The notes under the pieces were generated by a model. The model saw only the letters and a list, made by a program, of their open reading frames with translations. It did not search any database and was not told the origin of the DNA. The translations under genes were made by a program, and so were the position numbers. 64,000 nt of DNA from Lichenicola sp965198655 (GTDB lineage Bacteria; Pseudomonadota; Alphaproteobacteria; Acetobacterales; Acetobacteraceae), in contig OZ240668.1 of assembly GCA_965198655.1 (NCBI GenBank), positions 3,286,001 through 3,350,000 of the forward strand. The letters run 5' to 3'. Each line of letters opens with the position of its first letter. Position 1 is the stretch's first letter. Positions 42,263 through 50,411 of this stretch are shown piece by piece.

Positions 42263-42724
42263 TCAGACCGACGCGAACACCTCAATCGCAGCCCGGAGAT
42301 AGACGCTGATCTCCGGGCGGAGGTCCGTGATCATGCTGCGAAGGTGCCCGTTCAGCTTCTCGCGCGGGGTGGCCTCCACCACGCCGGAGGTTGGGGAGGT
42401 CAAAATCAACCCCTGGCTGCGCGCCTGCCCCACCAACTGCGCGGCCTTCTCGGTTCGGCTCGCGTGGACGGTTGGGGCGGCCGGAAACAGCAGGCTGCCG
42501 AGCTGAGACTCGGGTGCCTCGGCGATTGTCCGCAGCATGATCCGGTGCTGCTCCATGAGCTGCGCCCGCTCCACCACCGCGCCGGCGGGGCTTAGCGCGG
42601 TGGACTCCACCATGCGGTCAAGGGCGCCGAGCTGACCGAGGAACGTGGTATGCGCGGCGTCGATGACCGCAGCGGCATCCTGGCGCACGCGCGCGCGCCG
42701 ATAGAGCGTTTGAATCTCGTTCAT
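42263..42724 (-). CDS. Unknown helical protein of the element
   Basis: 153 residues from ATG 42724 (AGGA five bases upstream); an ATG at 42748 would add eight. It is mainly helical, with coiled-coil-like stretches (QTLYRRARVRQDAAAVIDAA and VERAQLMEQHRIMLRTIAEA), and ends in a segment resembling RSMITDLRPEISVYLRAAIE. No family recognised. It lies 72 bases upstream of the DUF927 gene on the same strand and could be its partner. Confidence 0.65.
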   Translation of the reverse strand: MNEIQTLYRRARVRQDAAAVIDAAHTTFLGQLGALDRMVESTALSPAGAVVERAQLMEQHRIMLRTIAEAPESQLGSLLFPAAPTVHASRTEKAAQLVGQARSQGLILTSPTSGVVEATPREKLNGHLRSMITDLRPEISVYLRAAIEVFASV

Positions 42725-42750
42725 TGTTGTCCTATGGGTTGCAGTCATGT

Positions 42751-43185
42751 TCAAAGACTGAGTGTATCGGAAGTGCCTGCGTAGACTGGTGCTCCCCAGG
42801 TGTGGATAAATCCAACCTTCGCGCCGGCCGTGAAGCAACAGCCACCCTGCGCGAGAGTCTTCGGCGCATCGTAGAGCACCACGCCGTGATCTAGTCCGAG
42901 CTGATGTCGCAAGACCCCGCCGGCTGGAACGAATGCGCCGGCCGGAATACTCCAATACAGCAGCATGTTGCCGCCGGACGGGGCGTCGAAGACGCCGGCG
43001 TATAAAATCTGCCAGTCCGTAGCCGCCGCAGGCCATAACGGAACGTTGGTGGCTCGGCTTGGCCCGAACATGCTGAGGTCCGACAAAGCTATCGGTTGCC
43101 GGACGTAACTGCTGTCGATTATTTCTGCTAGGAAATTTCCGGAAGCGGCGGTCCCTAGACCTAGCCAACCTGTCATAAGCGCCAT
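42751..43185 (-). CDS. Phage-virion-like beta protein
   Basis: 144 residues from ATG 43185 with GAAGG seven bases upstream. The pattern SYVRQPIALSD...DWQILYAGVFDAPSGGNMLL, then FVPAGGVLRHQLGLDHGVVL, is the beta-sandwich layout of small tail or decoration proteins in many phages, where a WG-like aromatic, then FGIFD-SGGN-L recurs. Its presence without other structural genes is unusual. Assignment by pattern memory, not by alignment; a virion role is inference. Confidence 0.6.
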   Translation of the reverse strand: MALMTGWLGLGTAASGNFLAEIIDSSYVRQPIALSDLSMFGPSRATNVPLWPAAATDWQILYAGVFDAPSGGNMLLYWSIPAGAFVPAGGVLRHQLGLDHGVVLYDAPKTLAQGGCCFTAGAKVGFIHTWGAPVYAGTSDTLSL

Positions 43186-43195
43186 GATGCAACCT

Positions 43196-43441
43196 TCAGA
43201 TGTTGGGTCGGCGACCTGAAACGAGCTTCGCCCGCTCGGCAGCATATGTGGTTTGGTCCATCGTCCTTGCATTGACCGGCGCGAACTGCGCTTGTTCGGC
43301 CGCTGCGGGATTGGCAGGATCAGCCGGTGGCGTCGGTGTCGCCGTGCGGATCGTGCCGCGGCGGCAGGTGGTCAGCAGCGCGGCGCGCGCCTGCGCATAG
43401 TCGGCGGGCGATGCGGTCCGGGGATCGAAGTCAGTGGGCAT
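43196..43441 (-). CDS. 81-residue unknown protein of the element
   Basis: Starts at ATG 43441, overlapping the end of the 84-residue gene by 11 bases, and ends ten bases before the virion-like gene. The sequence opens MPTDFDPRTASPADYAQARA, has a Thr/Pro/Ala-rich middle and ends with a polar helix (AAERAKLVSGRRPNI). Such small proteins next to virion-like genes are often scaffold- or tail-associated, but I cannot name it. Confidence 0.5.
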   Translation of the reverse strand: MPTDFDPRTASPADYAQARAALLTTCRRGTIRTATPTPPADPANPAAAEQAQFAPVNARTMDQTTYAAERAKLVSGRRPNI

Positions 43442-43685
43442 CCATGTTCTCGATCTGAGGGTTGAGCAGCGCAGCGCGCAGCGCCGGGGCATGACGAAGG
43501 CTGAGGCGTAGGTGTTTGAGGCAGTCGCGGACCAGCCAATCGCCCGCATCCCGCGGCAGAGCGAAGAAATGATTCACCCCGCAGCACAGCCCGGTCGCGC
43601 CCGCACGGCGGGACACGATTAGCATTGGCGTGCCGAACTTGCCGGTCGCGTTGGCGATGAACTTGAAGGGTGGCTTGTCGGTCAT
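43431..43685 (-). CDS. 84-residue unknown protein of the element
   Basis: Compact sequence KFIANATGKFGTPMLIVSRR, then GLCCGVNHFFALPRDAGDWL and a basic helix to the end. It starts with a four-base overlap on the 128-residue gene and overlaps the next gene at its stop, showing a coupled operon. No family recognised; non-random composition supports coding. Confidence 0.6.
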   Translation of the reverse strand: MTDKPPFKFIANATGKFGTPMLIVSRRAGATGLCCGVNHFFALPRDAGDWLVRDCLKHLRLSLRHAPALRAALLNPQIENMDAH

Positions 43686-44068
43686 GCGGCAAGCTCCTGG
43701 TTATGTTGCTGGTTCCATGCGTTCGATCCGGGCCGCACGGTCCGCAGGAAATTCTGCAAGTTGCGGCTAGCGTGACGGCAGATCGTCGTCCGGACACCGA
43801 TCCGATCCAGCAGCAGCCGGATTACGGTGATGCAGGACTCCCGCGGAATGGCGATGGTGCGCCACGGTGCGAGCGCGTTCACGACGGCCAGGCCGCGATC
43901 GTCGGCGCCGACAACGGCCAGCGGACCGGCGAGCCAGGTGCGCCGCTCGATCAGATTGCCGTTCGGCAGGGTGGTAATGAGGCCGTGCGCCTGCTCCGCA
44001 TGGAAGCCCGGCGGCCAGCCTTTGGGCACAGCGAAGTGCCATTCATTGTGGTCCAAGGTTTTCTCCAA
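43682..44068 (-). CDS. 128-residue unknown protein of the element
   Basis: Starts at ATG 44068. Beta-rich middle (GLITTLPNGNLIERRTWLAG, then PLAVVGADDRGLAVVNALAP) and a more basic C-terminal half ending GSNAWNQQHNQELAA. Contains no membrane segment and no zinc pattern. It leads the operon of small genes after the excisionase-like gene, with overlapping starts downstream. Function unknown. Confidence 0.6.
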   Translation of the reverse strand: MEKTLDHNEWHFAVPKGWPPGFHAEQAHGLITTLPNGNLIERRTWLAGPLAVVGADDRGLAVVNALAPWRTIAIPRESCITVIRLLLDRIGVRTTICRHASRNLQNFLRTVRPGSNAWNQQHNQELAA

Positions 44069-44135
44069 CGCCTGCGGCCGACACGCTTATGCGTCCGGTT
44101 TCGCAGGCTCGGGGTGTTGCGTGGCGCGGCGGTGG

Positions 44136-44342
44136 TCAGGCGGCAGCGTTGCCCTTCCAGGCGGGTAGGTTGGTCAGGTAGGCGTCCAGCGACGCGCGTT
44201 CGACCAGACTTTGTCGGCCTGCTTTTTTCGCAGTGATCCGCCCCTGCGCTAGGAGGGCGAACAGTCTGGTGCGGTTTACGCCCGAGTAGACGACAGCACT
44301 GCGAATGCTGAGGTAAGACGGTGGGATATGCGTGGTCTCCAC
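44136..44342 (-). CDS. Excisionase-like MerR/AlpA-type HTH protein
   Basis: 68 residues from GTG 44342, with GGAG seven bases upstream; the longer reading to 44432 adds an Arg/Ser-rich tail without support. The sequence SYLSIRSAVVYSGVNRTRLF and LLAQGRITAKKAGRQSLVER is a small winged helix-turn-helix of the HTH_17/Xis type. In integrative elements such proteins direct excision or regulate the operon. It is first gene of the minus-strand unit running to the DUF927 gene, opposite end from attR by about 0.5 kb. Confidence 0.75.
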   Translation of the reverse strand: METTHIPPSYLSIRSAVVYSGVNRTRLFALLAQGRITAKKAGRQSLVERASLDAYLTNLPAWKGNAAA

Positions 44343-44827
44343 GCTTGATCTCCATATTGCAGACGGCTCCACTCCCGGTGAACGAAGCGTTCTGCGGCTA
44401 GATTTTGACGTAGCTGGAGTCTGATGCTCCAAGCAGGTCAGATTAACCGTTTCAAAGAACGTTCCGCAGCGGATGGCGCATCCTACAGTGTCCCGAGGCG
44501 TTTATCACTGAAAAGATCACAAAGAGATTAAACCAGAACTCCCCCGAGTTTTTAAGTTTACTTATGAGGAGCAGCTACCCGCGATAATATCGGCAGTTTT
44601 CCCCTAGAAAGTCAGGGAAGTCAGCGCACCCGTCGCGGGCACTCCTGGCCGTGGGTGGGGCCTAACGCCACCAGGGAACCGCTAAAGTCAGGGAAACGCC
44701 ATGTTGCGGAAGCGCAACGCTATGCAGCTTCCGATCTATTCGCCCAGATGCACCACGGTCGATGGATCGACCAGCCCATATCGGAGGACCCAGCCGCTTC
44801 GCCTGCGCAGGGCGCCGGATGCAAGCC
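44343..44827. other. Intergenic regulatory region of the element
   Basis: Nearly 500 bases between the excisionase-like gene and the 3' end of the integrase, without a supported gene. It is relatively AT-rich (TTTTTAAGTTTACTTATG near 44552) and contains a 12-base direct repeat, AAAGTCAGGGAA, at 44608 and 44684, 76 bases apart. The promoter of the minus-strand operon must lie here. Confidence 0.45.
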
Positions 44828-46051
44828 CTACGCCGGCCGCCGGAGCGGCACCACCTTGGCGGCTCCGGCGGCAATGCCGTCGAGCGCATCAGCCAGCCGT
44901 TGCAGCGCTGCGCGGACCTCCGGTTGATAGCGGCTGCGGTTGTAGGTCGCCGCAAGCTGGCTATGGATCGCCGCATGGTTCAACGCGGCCTCGATCACAT
45001 GCGGCGGCTCGCCTAGCTCCCCCATCATCGTCGCGGCAGTGCGCCGCAGGTCGTGCCGGTGCCAGCCGACGACACCGGATGCGTCTTGCAGCACCTTCGT
45101 CGCCTTCTGCCAGGAGTCGAGCTTACCGCCGCCCTTGGCACGGAACACGGGGGCGAAGGGCGCAGGTTCGCTGCCATCCTTCGGCCGCTGTCTCTGGATG
45201 ACGGCTGCGGCTTGATTGGACAGCGGAACGGTATGTGGCCGCCCGTTCTTTGTCTCTGGGATGCGCCAGGTCATCGTCGCGGCCAGGTCCACATCAGCCC
45301 AGGTCGCGGACGCCACTTCATCGCGGCGGCAGGCGGTCAGCAGGATCAGGCGCATGGCCGCAGCGTAGGGACTAACGGACTCTGCGAGCTTCGGTAGCAG
45401 CGCGGCCAGCTCATCACGGCTCAGCACGCGCTCCCTGCGCCCGACCGGCTGCGGCTGCCGAAGGAGGGCGAGTTCGGGCCCGCATAGCTCGCGGTCCGCC
45501 GCCCATTTCAGGATCGGCTTGACGTAGCGCACCGCCGCCGAGGCCGAACCTGCCGCCGGCCATTCGTCCGCTACCAGTTGCAGTTCCCCGCGGCGCAGGG
45601 AGGTCAGGGGGCGGTCGATCAAGCTCCCGAACACCGACCTAATGCGGCGATCGCACTCGCCCCACCGTTTCAGCCGGCTCCCGTGCTGCTTCTCATAGGA
45701 TGTCACCAGGGCGCCCAACGTGCCGACCCCGGCGGCAGCGTCCTTCGTCACCTGCCGCCGCTGTCGCGCCTCCCGGACCGGATCGGCGCCTTCATGGCGA
45801 ACCCGTTGGCGCAGGGATCGGGCGGCCTCGCGGGCATCGGCTATGCCGACCTCTGGATAGCGGCCGAGCTGGAACCGCCGAGCGCGGCCATCGGCATCCC
45901 GCCCACCCAGCACCCATGTCCGGGTTCCGGCCGGCGTGATCCGGAGCCGGAGGCCGGGCAGCGCGGGGTCCGCTATCTCCTTCCGCACCTCCTCCCCTGC
46001 GGCCTGCTTCGTGGCTGCGGCAATGGCGGTGTCGGTGAGCTTCGCGGGCAT
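44828..46051 (-). CDS. Tyrosine-type integrase, P4/DUF4102 group
   Basis: 407 residues from ATG 46051 with GGAGG seven bases upstream. An N-terminal arm-binding DUF4102-like domain (residues 1-100: ADPALPGLRLRITPAGTRTW) precedes the core-binding and catalytic domains. Catalytic residues are present: Arg in LTACRRDEVASATW, Lys in ETKNGRPHTVPL, His-x-x-Arg in HDLRRTAATMM, a His in LNHA and the nucleophile Tyr in AATYNRSRY. It lies 160 bases from attR and reads away from it. A TTGACA hexamer upstream (46142-46147, minus) may be its -35, and its own probable binding repeats lie between promoter and start, suggesting autorepression. Confidence 0.93.
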   Translation of the reverse strand: MPAKLTDTAIAAATKQAAGEEVRKEIADPALPGLRLRITPAGTRTWVLGGRDADGRARRFQLGRYPEVGIADAREAARSLRQRVRHEGADPVREARQRRQVTKDAAAGVGTLGALVTSYEKQHGSRLKRWGECDRRIRSVFGSLIDRPLTSLRRGELQLVADEWPAAGSASAAVRYVKPILKWAADRELCGPELALLRQPQPVGRRERVLSRDELAALLPKLAESVSPYAAAMRLILLTACRRDEVASATWADVDLAATMTWRIPETKNGRPHTVPLSNQAAAVIQRQRPKDGSEPAPFAPVFRAKGGGKLDSWQKATKVLQDASGVVGWHRHDLRRTAATMMGELGEPPHVIEAALNHAAIHSQLAATYNRSRYQPEVRAALQRLADALDGIAAGAAKVVPLRRPA

Positions 46052-46063
46052 CACAGGTCCTCC

Positions 46064-46094
46064 GGGGCATCACTGGGGCATCAGCGGGGCATCG
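46064..46094 (+). repeat. Integrase arm-type repeats, attR side (three copies)
   Basis: GGGGCATCA at 46064 and 46075 and GGGGCATCG at 46086, exactly 11 bases apart, with a fourth looser match (CGGGCATCA) at 46045 over the integrase start codon. The 11-base phasing puts each on the same DNA face. Function as integrase arm sites is inferred from the match to the attL side and the DUF4102 N-terminus. Confidence 0.65.
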
Positions 46095-46212
46095 ATAGGA
46101 CAGGATGCCACCGGACGAGAATCAGTGAACCGAAGTTACTTTGTCAATGCTCACAGAGTGTTAGATGATGCCCCGTAGACGGTCCGGGACGTTCTAGGAC
46201 GCACCACCGCCA

Positions 46213-46259
46213 ATTCGTAATCAGTAGGTCCTCGGTTCAATTCCGAGTGTCGGCACCAG
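46213..46259 (+). repeat. attR core: repeat of the tRNA-Thr 3' part
   Basis: 47 bases identical to 37773-37819, ending one base past CCA. It lacks the 5' half of the tRNA, so this copy is not a functional gene. Confidence 0.92.
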
Positions 46260-46325
46260 ATTCCTCACGATGTCGTCAGTCACTGAGCCGCCGGAGCCGG
46301 AGGTCGATTGGGACCGTTTTTGTCC

Positions 46326-46345
46326 TGAGCATCACCGGGGCATCA
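46326..46345 (+). repeat. Integrase-type repeat pair beyond attR
   Basis: TGAGCATCA at 46326 and GGGGCATCA at 46337, 11 bases apart. They begin 67 and 78 bases after the end of the attR core, the exact offsets seen after attL. The surrounding sequence differs from that of the attL side, so the pair is conserved by function rather than by recent duplication. Confidence 0.55.
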
Positions 46346-46379
46346 GCAACCTGCCGTCCGGCATCTTTCATACCGAGTC

Positions 46380-46856
46380 CTAATGGTTCGATGTTCTACC
46401 CGAACAAGCGGCCCAGACCCAGATGAGTTGGTCCGAAAGATCGGGAACAACTTTGTCTGGCGTAAAGAATTTGAGATCACCATAAGGTATAAAGCTACTT
46501 ACGTATGCCTCTTGCCAGTTGACGAAGCCAGGAATGACGATGGCGTAAGACTTCGGCTCGACATCTGTCGTGAAATTTGAACTTACCGGTACTGCGTCAA
46601 GTGCCGGAATACCTGAATTCTTAGGCACAAGCCGAAGACCGATCAGGCAGTTGCCACGTCCGACCGGGCAGCCCCATCCCAGAAGGAGTTCGCTGAGCAT
46701 CTTTCCGCTGTGCGCGTCGAGCGTCCGGATCGTCCAATCCGCATCGACCGTTGCATCATGCGAGTAGTCCAGCTTCTCGTACTGGATCAGTTCATAAGTG
46801 TATCGCTTGGAAGAATTATATCCCCCGACAGGTAGATCGTGCCGTTCGGTGGGCAT
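46380..46856 (-). CDS. Unknown protein, possibly frameshifted, in the element remnant
   Basis: 158 residues from ATG 46856, which has no ribosome site. The sequence is well balanced in composition and GC-poor relative to the host (SKRYTYELIQYEKLDYSHDA, then FVNWQEAYVSSFIPYGDLKF), so it is likely to be, or to have been, real. Upstream, in another frame, 46965-46816 encodes a textbook signal peptide (MIVRRRPLRLLLVAAVLTVA, then ATTASA), which hints that an exported protein was split by a frameshift. No family recognised. Confidence 0.5.
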   Translation of the reverse strand: MPTERHDLPVGGYNSSKRYTYELIQYEKLDYSHDATVDADWTIRTLDAHSGKMLSELLLGWGCPVGRGNCLIGLRLVPKNSGIPALDAVPVSSNFTTDVEPKSYAIVIPGFVNWQEAYVSSFIPYGDLKFFTPDKVVPDLSDQLIWVWAACSGRTSNH

Positions 46857-47160
46857 TTGACGCGGGTCGCCTGATTGCGCCCGGCATTGCCGAAGCCGTG
46901 GTCGCGGCGACAGTCAGAACTGCCGCGACCAGGAGCAACCGAAGCGGACGACGCCGGACTATCATTCCGTTCTCGATATCATATCGCCTCGCCGACGATC
47001 AACGCGCCACGATCCTGATGCAGAACCGGTCTGCCACGGACATTCAGTCATGCCGCAGTCGAACTCCTGGCGGCTGCGTCTTCCTGCCCACCAAGCGTTC
47101 GTGCCCGGCCATTTGTCTCTGCTGCCTTGGGCCGCCTTTGCTTCGGGCGTCAGCATACGC

Positions 47161-47190
47161 CCTCGGTTCAGATCCGAGTGTCGGCACCAG
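47161..47190 (+). repeat. Third, degenerate att core
   Basis: 30 bases matching the T-arm-to-CCA part of tRNA-Thr (CCTCGGTTCA...TCGGCACCAG) with two mismatches. The T-stem pairing is kept and only loop bases differ. It marks the outer right boundary of the tandem integration region, and the chromosome resumes with the metallophosphoesterase gene. Confidence 0.75.
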
Positions 47191-47698
47191 GGCTGGCAAC
47201 TCCACCCCAGCGGGCGCGCAGGTCGTCGAGGCCGACCGGCCGGAAGCCCCGGCAGTCCACGCCCACGTCGTGCTGTCGGAGCAGCGGCTTGAGCTTGCCG
47301 TGCGAGTGGCCGTGCAGGTTGAGCCAGCCGCGGTGCATGTTGTGCCAGGAGCGGAAGGCGTAGTGGCACAGCACCAGCCCGACGCCATCCAGCAGGAGCT
47401 CGGCATAGGGCTGCACGCTGTGCCAGCCGGACAGGCGGCGGGTGCTGTCGGGATCGTTGTTGCCCGTCACCAGATGCTTGATGCCGGACAGGCCGGCCAG
47501 CAGCGCCTCCACCCGGTCCGGCTTCGGGCCGACGGCAAAGTCGCCCAGGTGCCACACCTCGTCGGCCGCGCCCACCACCGCGTTCCAGTTCCGCCGCATC
47601 GCCTCGTCCATGGCGGCCACGGAGTCGAACGGGCGGCGATACAGGCCCCGCGCGCCGCCATGGCCGAAATGGGTGTCGGCGGTGAAGAACACCGCCAC
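47168..47698 (-). CDS. Calcineurin-like metallophosphoesterase
   Basis: 176 residues. Metal-binding motifs run in order: DTHFGH (D-x-H), HLGDF (GD), TGNNDPD (GN-x-D, Asn in place of the usual His), LCHY, and LHGHSHG (GH-x-H). That pattern is complete for a small phosphoesterase; the substrate is unknown, and short members act on phosphodiesters or nucleotides. The last seven codons and the stop lie in the degenerate att core, so in the original chromosome this gene ended inside the tRNA-Thr locus. The aldo/keto reductase gene lies 13 bases upstream. Confidence 0.88.
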   Translation of the reverse strand: MAVFFTADTHFGHGGARGLYRRPFDSVAAMDEAMRRNWNAVVGAADEVWHLGDFAVGPKPDRVEALLAGLSGIKHLVTGNNDPDSTRRLSGWHSVQPYAELLLDGVGLVLCHYAFRSWHNMHRGWLNLHGHSHGKLKPLLRQHDVGVDCRGFRPVGLDDLRARWGGVASPGADTRI

Positions 47699-47711
47699 CG
47701 CGCGGCCTGCC

Positions 47712-48692
<981 letters not shown>

Positions 48693-48707
48693 GGCGGGGG
48701 GCTCCCT

Positions 48708-49421
48708 TCAGCGTGCGGCGCCGATCAGCGCCTTCATGCGCGACACAACGCCGGGAAGCCCGTCCAGGATCGCCTGCCCGATCAGGAAGTGGCCGATGTT
48801 GAGCTCAGCCACCGCCGGGATGCGCGCGACCGCCGCCACGTTGTCGTAGGTCAGGCCGTGCCCGGCATGCACCTCCAGCCCGAGCGAGATGGCCAAGGCC
48901 GCACCGTCCCGCAGCCGCTCCAGCTCGCCCGCCCGGCCGTCGGCATAGGCGCCGGTATGCAGCTCGACCACCGGCGCGCCGAGATCGACCGCGGCCCGGA
49001 TCTGCGCCGGGTCCGGATCGATGAACAGCGAAACGCGGATGCCGCCGGCGCGCAGGGCCGTCACGACCGGGCGCAGCGCGTCCACTTGGCCGGCCGCGTC
49101 GAGGCCGCCTTCCGTGGTCACCTCGGCCCGTCGTTCGGGAACGATGCAGGCGGCGTGCGGCCGGTGGTGCAGGGCGATCCGCACCATCTCGTCGGTCGCC
49201 GCCATCTCCAGGTTGACCGGCACCCCGATCACGGCGCGGATGCGGGCGACGTCGTCGTCGCGTATGTGGCGGCGGTCCTCGCGCAGGTGCAGGGTGATGC
49301 CGTCGGCGCCGGCCGCCGCCGCCGACAGCGCCGCGTCGAGCGGATCCGGATGGCTGCCGCCGCGCGCGTTGCGCACCGTGGCGACGTGGTCGATGTTCAC
49401 GCCCAGCCTGATGCCGCTCAT
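48708..49421 (-). CDS. pdxJ: Pyridoxine 5'-phosphate synthase
   Basis: 237 residues, correct family length. It condenses 3-amino-2-oxopropyl phosphate with deoxyxylulose 5-phosphate to form pyridoxine 5'-phosphate. Diagnostic motifs are RLGVNIDHVATVRNARGG at the N-terminus, ITLHLREDRRHI and a C-terminal ELNIGHFLIGQA. It overlaps the pdxA gene by four bases, giving the conserved pdxA-pdxJ pair. Confidence 0.96.
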   Translation of the reverse strand: MSGIRLGVNIDHVATVRNARGGSHPDPLDAALSAAAAGADGITLHLREDRRHIRDDDVARIRAVIGVPVNLEMAATDEMVRIALHHRPHAACIVPERRAEVTTEGGLDAAGQVDALRPVVTALRAGGIRVSLFIDPDPAQIRAAVDLGAPVVELHTGAYADGRAGELERLRDGAALAISLGLEVHAGHGLTYDNVAAVARIPAVAELNIGHFLIGQAILDGLPGVVSRMKALIGAAR

Positions 49422-50374
49422 GCCGCCCTCCTGTTGCGCGCGATGCCGTCCGCCAGGTGCAGGGCGGCGATCAGGCTGGACGGGTCGGCCACGCCCGCAC
49501 CTGCGATGTCGAACGCGGTACCGTGGTCGGGCGAGGTACGCACCAGGTCGAGCCCCAGGGTGACGTTCACCCCCTGCGCCATGTCCAGGGTCTTGAGCGG
49601 GATCAGCGCCTGGTCGTGATACATGCAGATCGCCGCGTCATAGCGCGCGCGGGCGGCGGGCGTGAACATGGTGTCCGGCGGCATCGGCCCGATCAGCGCG
49701 ATCCCGTCCGCTTCCAGCCGCCGCATCGCCGGCCGGATCAGCCTGTCCTCCTCGTCGCCCATGTGCCCGTCCTCGCCGGCATGCGGGTTGAGCCCGGCTA
49801 TGCCCAAACGCGGCCGGGCGATGCCGAAGTCGCGCCTGAGCGCCGCCGCGGTGGTGCGGGCCACCCGGACGATCGCGTCGGCGTCGAGCAGGTCGAGTGC
49901 TTGTCGCAGCGACACGTGGATCGTGACCGGCACCACGCGCAGCGAGGGGCTGGCCAGCATCATCACCTCGCGGCCGGAGCTTCCGGTCAGGGCGGCGAGA
50001 TACTCGGTGTGGCCGGGATGCGGAAAGCCCGCCCGCTTCAACACCGACTTGGCAATCGGGTTGGTGACGATGCCGTCCACCTCGCCCCCCATCGCCAGGC
50101 GCACCGCCTCGGCGATGCTGCCGGTGATAGCCGCAGCGTTGCGCGGATCCGGACGGCCCGCAACCGCCGGCACCGCCAGCGCCGGGCTTCGCAGCACCGG
50201 CAGAACCTCGCCGAACGATCGCCGCGCCTCGTCCAGCGAACCGACCGGCGTGCCGCCCAGGACCGGATCGGCCAGCAGCGCGAAGGCGGGACCGGAGCCG
50301 CGCAGCGCACGCCAGGCAGCCTGCGCGATCTCGGGTCCGATCCCGGCCGGGTCCCCCATGGTCAGGACCAGCAT
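49418..50374 (-). CDS. pdxA: 4-hydroxythreonine-4-phosphate dehydrogenase
   Basis: 318 residues. The N-terminal LTMGDPAGIGPEI is the family signature; metal-binding histidines appear in FPHPGHTEYLA and later in MYHDQALIPLK, and GLNPHAGEDGHMG gives a further active-site loop. It produces the amino-ketone used by PdxJ. lpd lies 37 bases upstream of its start on the same strand; any cotranscription would be accidental in function. Confidence 0.96.
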   Translation of the reverse strand: MLVLTMGDPAGIGPEIAQAAWRALRGSGPAFALLADPVLGGTPVGSLDEARRSFGEVLPVLRSPALAVPAVAGRPDPRNAAAITGSIAEAVRLAMGGEVDGIVTNPIAKSVLKRAGFPHPGHTEYLAALTGSSGREVMMLASPSLRVVPVTIHVSLRQALDLLDADAIVRVARTTAAALRRDFGIARPRLGIAGLNPHAGEDGHMGDEEDRLIRPAMRRLEADGIALIGPMPPDTMFTPAARARYDAAICMYHDQALIPLKTLDMAQGVNVTLGLDLVRTSPDHGTAFDIAGAGVADPSSLIAALHLADGIARNRRAA

Positions 50375-50411
50375 CGCCGCCGCTCCCCGCCCACGGTGCC
50401 CGGCGTCGGGA

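Larger units (their letters stand above)
37820..46259. mobile_element. Integrative element in tRNA-Thr (about 8.4 kb)
   Basis: The element lies between exact 47-bp att repeats. From left: zinc-ribbon-like and small membrane proteins, a serine recombinase, a Cys-rich phage-type protein, an AT-rich non-coding stretch, a DUF927 helicase/primase-like ATPase, five small genes including a phage-virion-like protein, an excisionase-like HTH protein, and a tyrosine integrase beside attR. There is no capsid, terminase, portal or conjugation gene. Local base composition falls well below that of the host in places. The content fits a small integrative plasmid or phage-satellite-like element; it looks complete enough to excise. 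Confidence 0.88.
46260..47190. mobile_element. Remnant of a second element integrated in tandem
   Basis: Between attR (46259) and a degenerate third core (47161-47190) lies about 0.9 kb of lower-GC DNA. Beyond attR, integrase-type repeats occur at the same +67 and +78 offsets as inside the intact element, so this looks like the left end of another, related element. Only one ORF remains, and no integrase or other mobility gene. Probably the outer part of a tandem array after deletion. Confidence 0.6.

Noticed and set aside
44655..44927. 90-codon plus-strand ORF overlapping the 3' end of the integrase
   Set aside because: Overlaps the integrase on the opposite strand by 100 bases, has no ribosome site and no recognisable pattern.
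46213..46259. Second tRNA-Thr gene
   Set aside because: Only the 3' 47 bases are present; the 5' acceptor strand and D-arm are missing, so it is an att core and not a gene.
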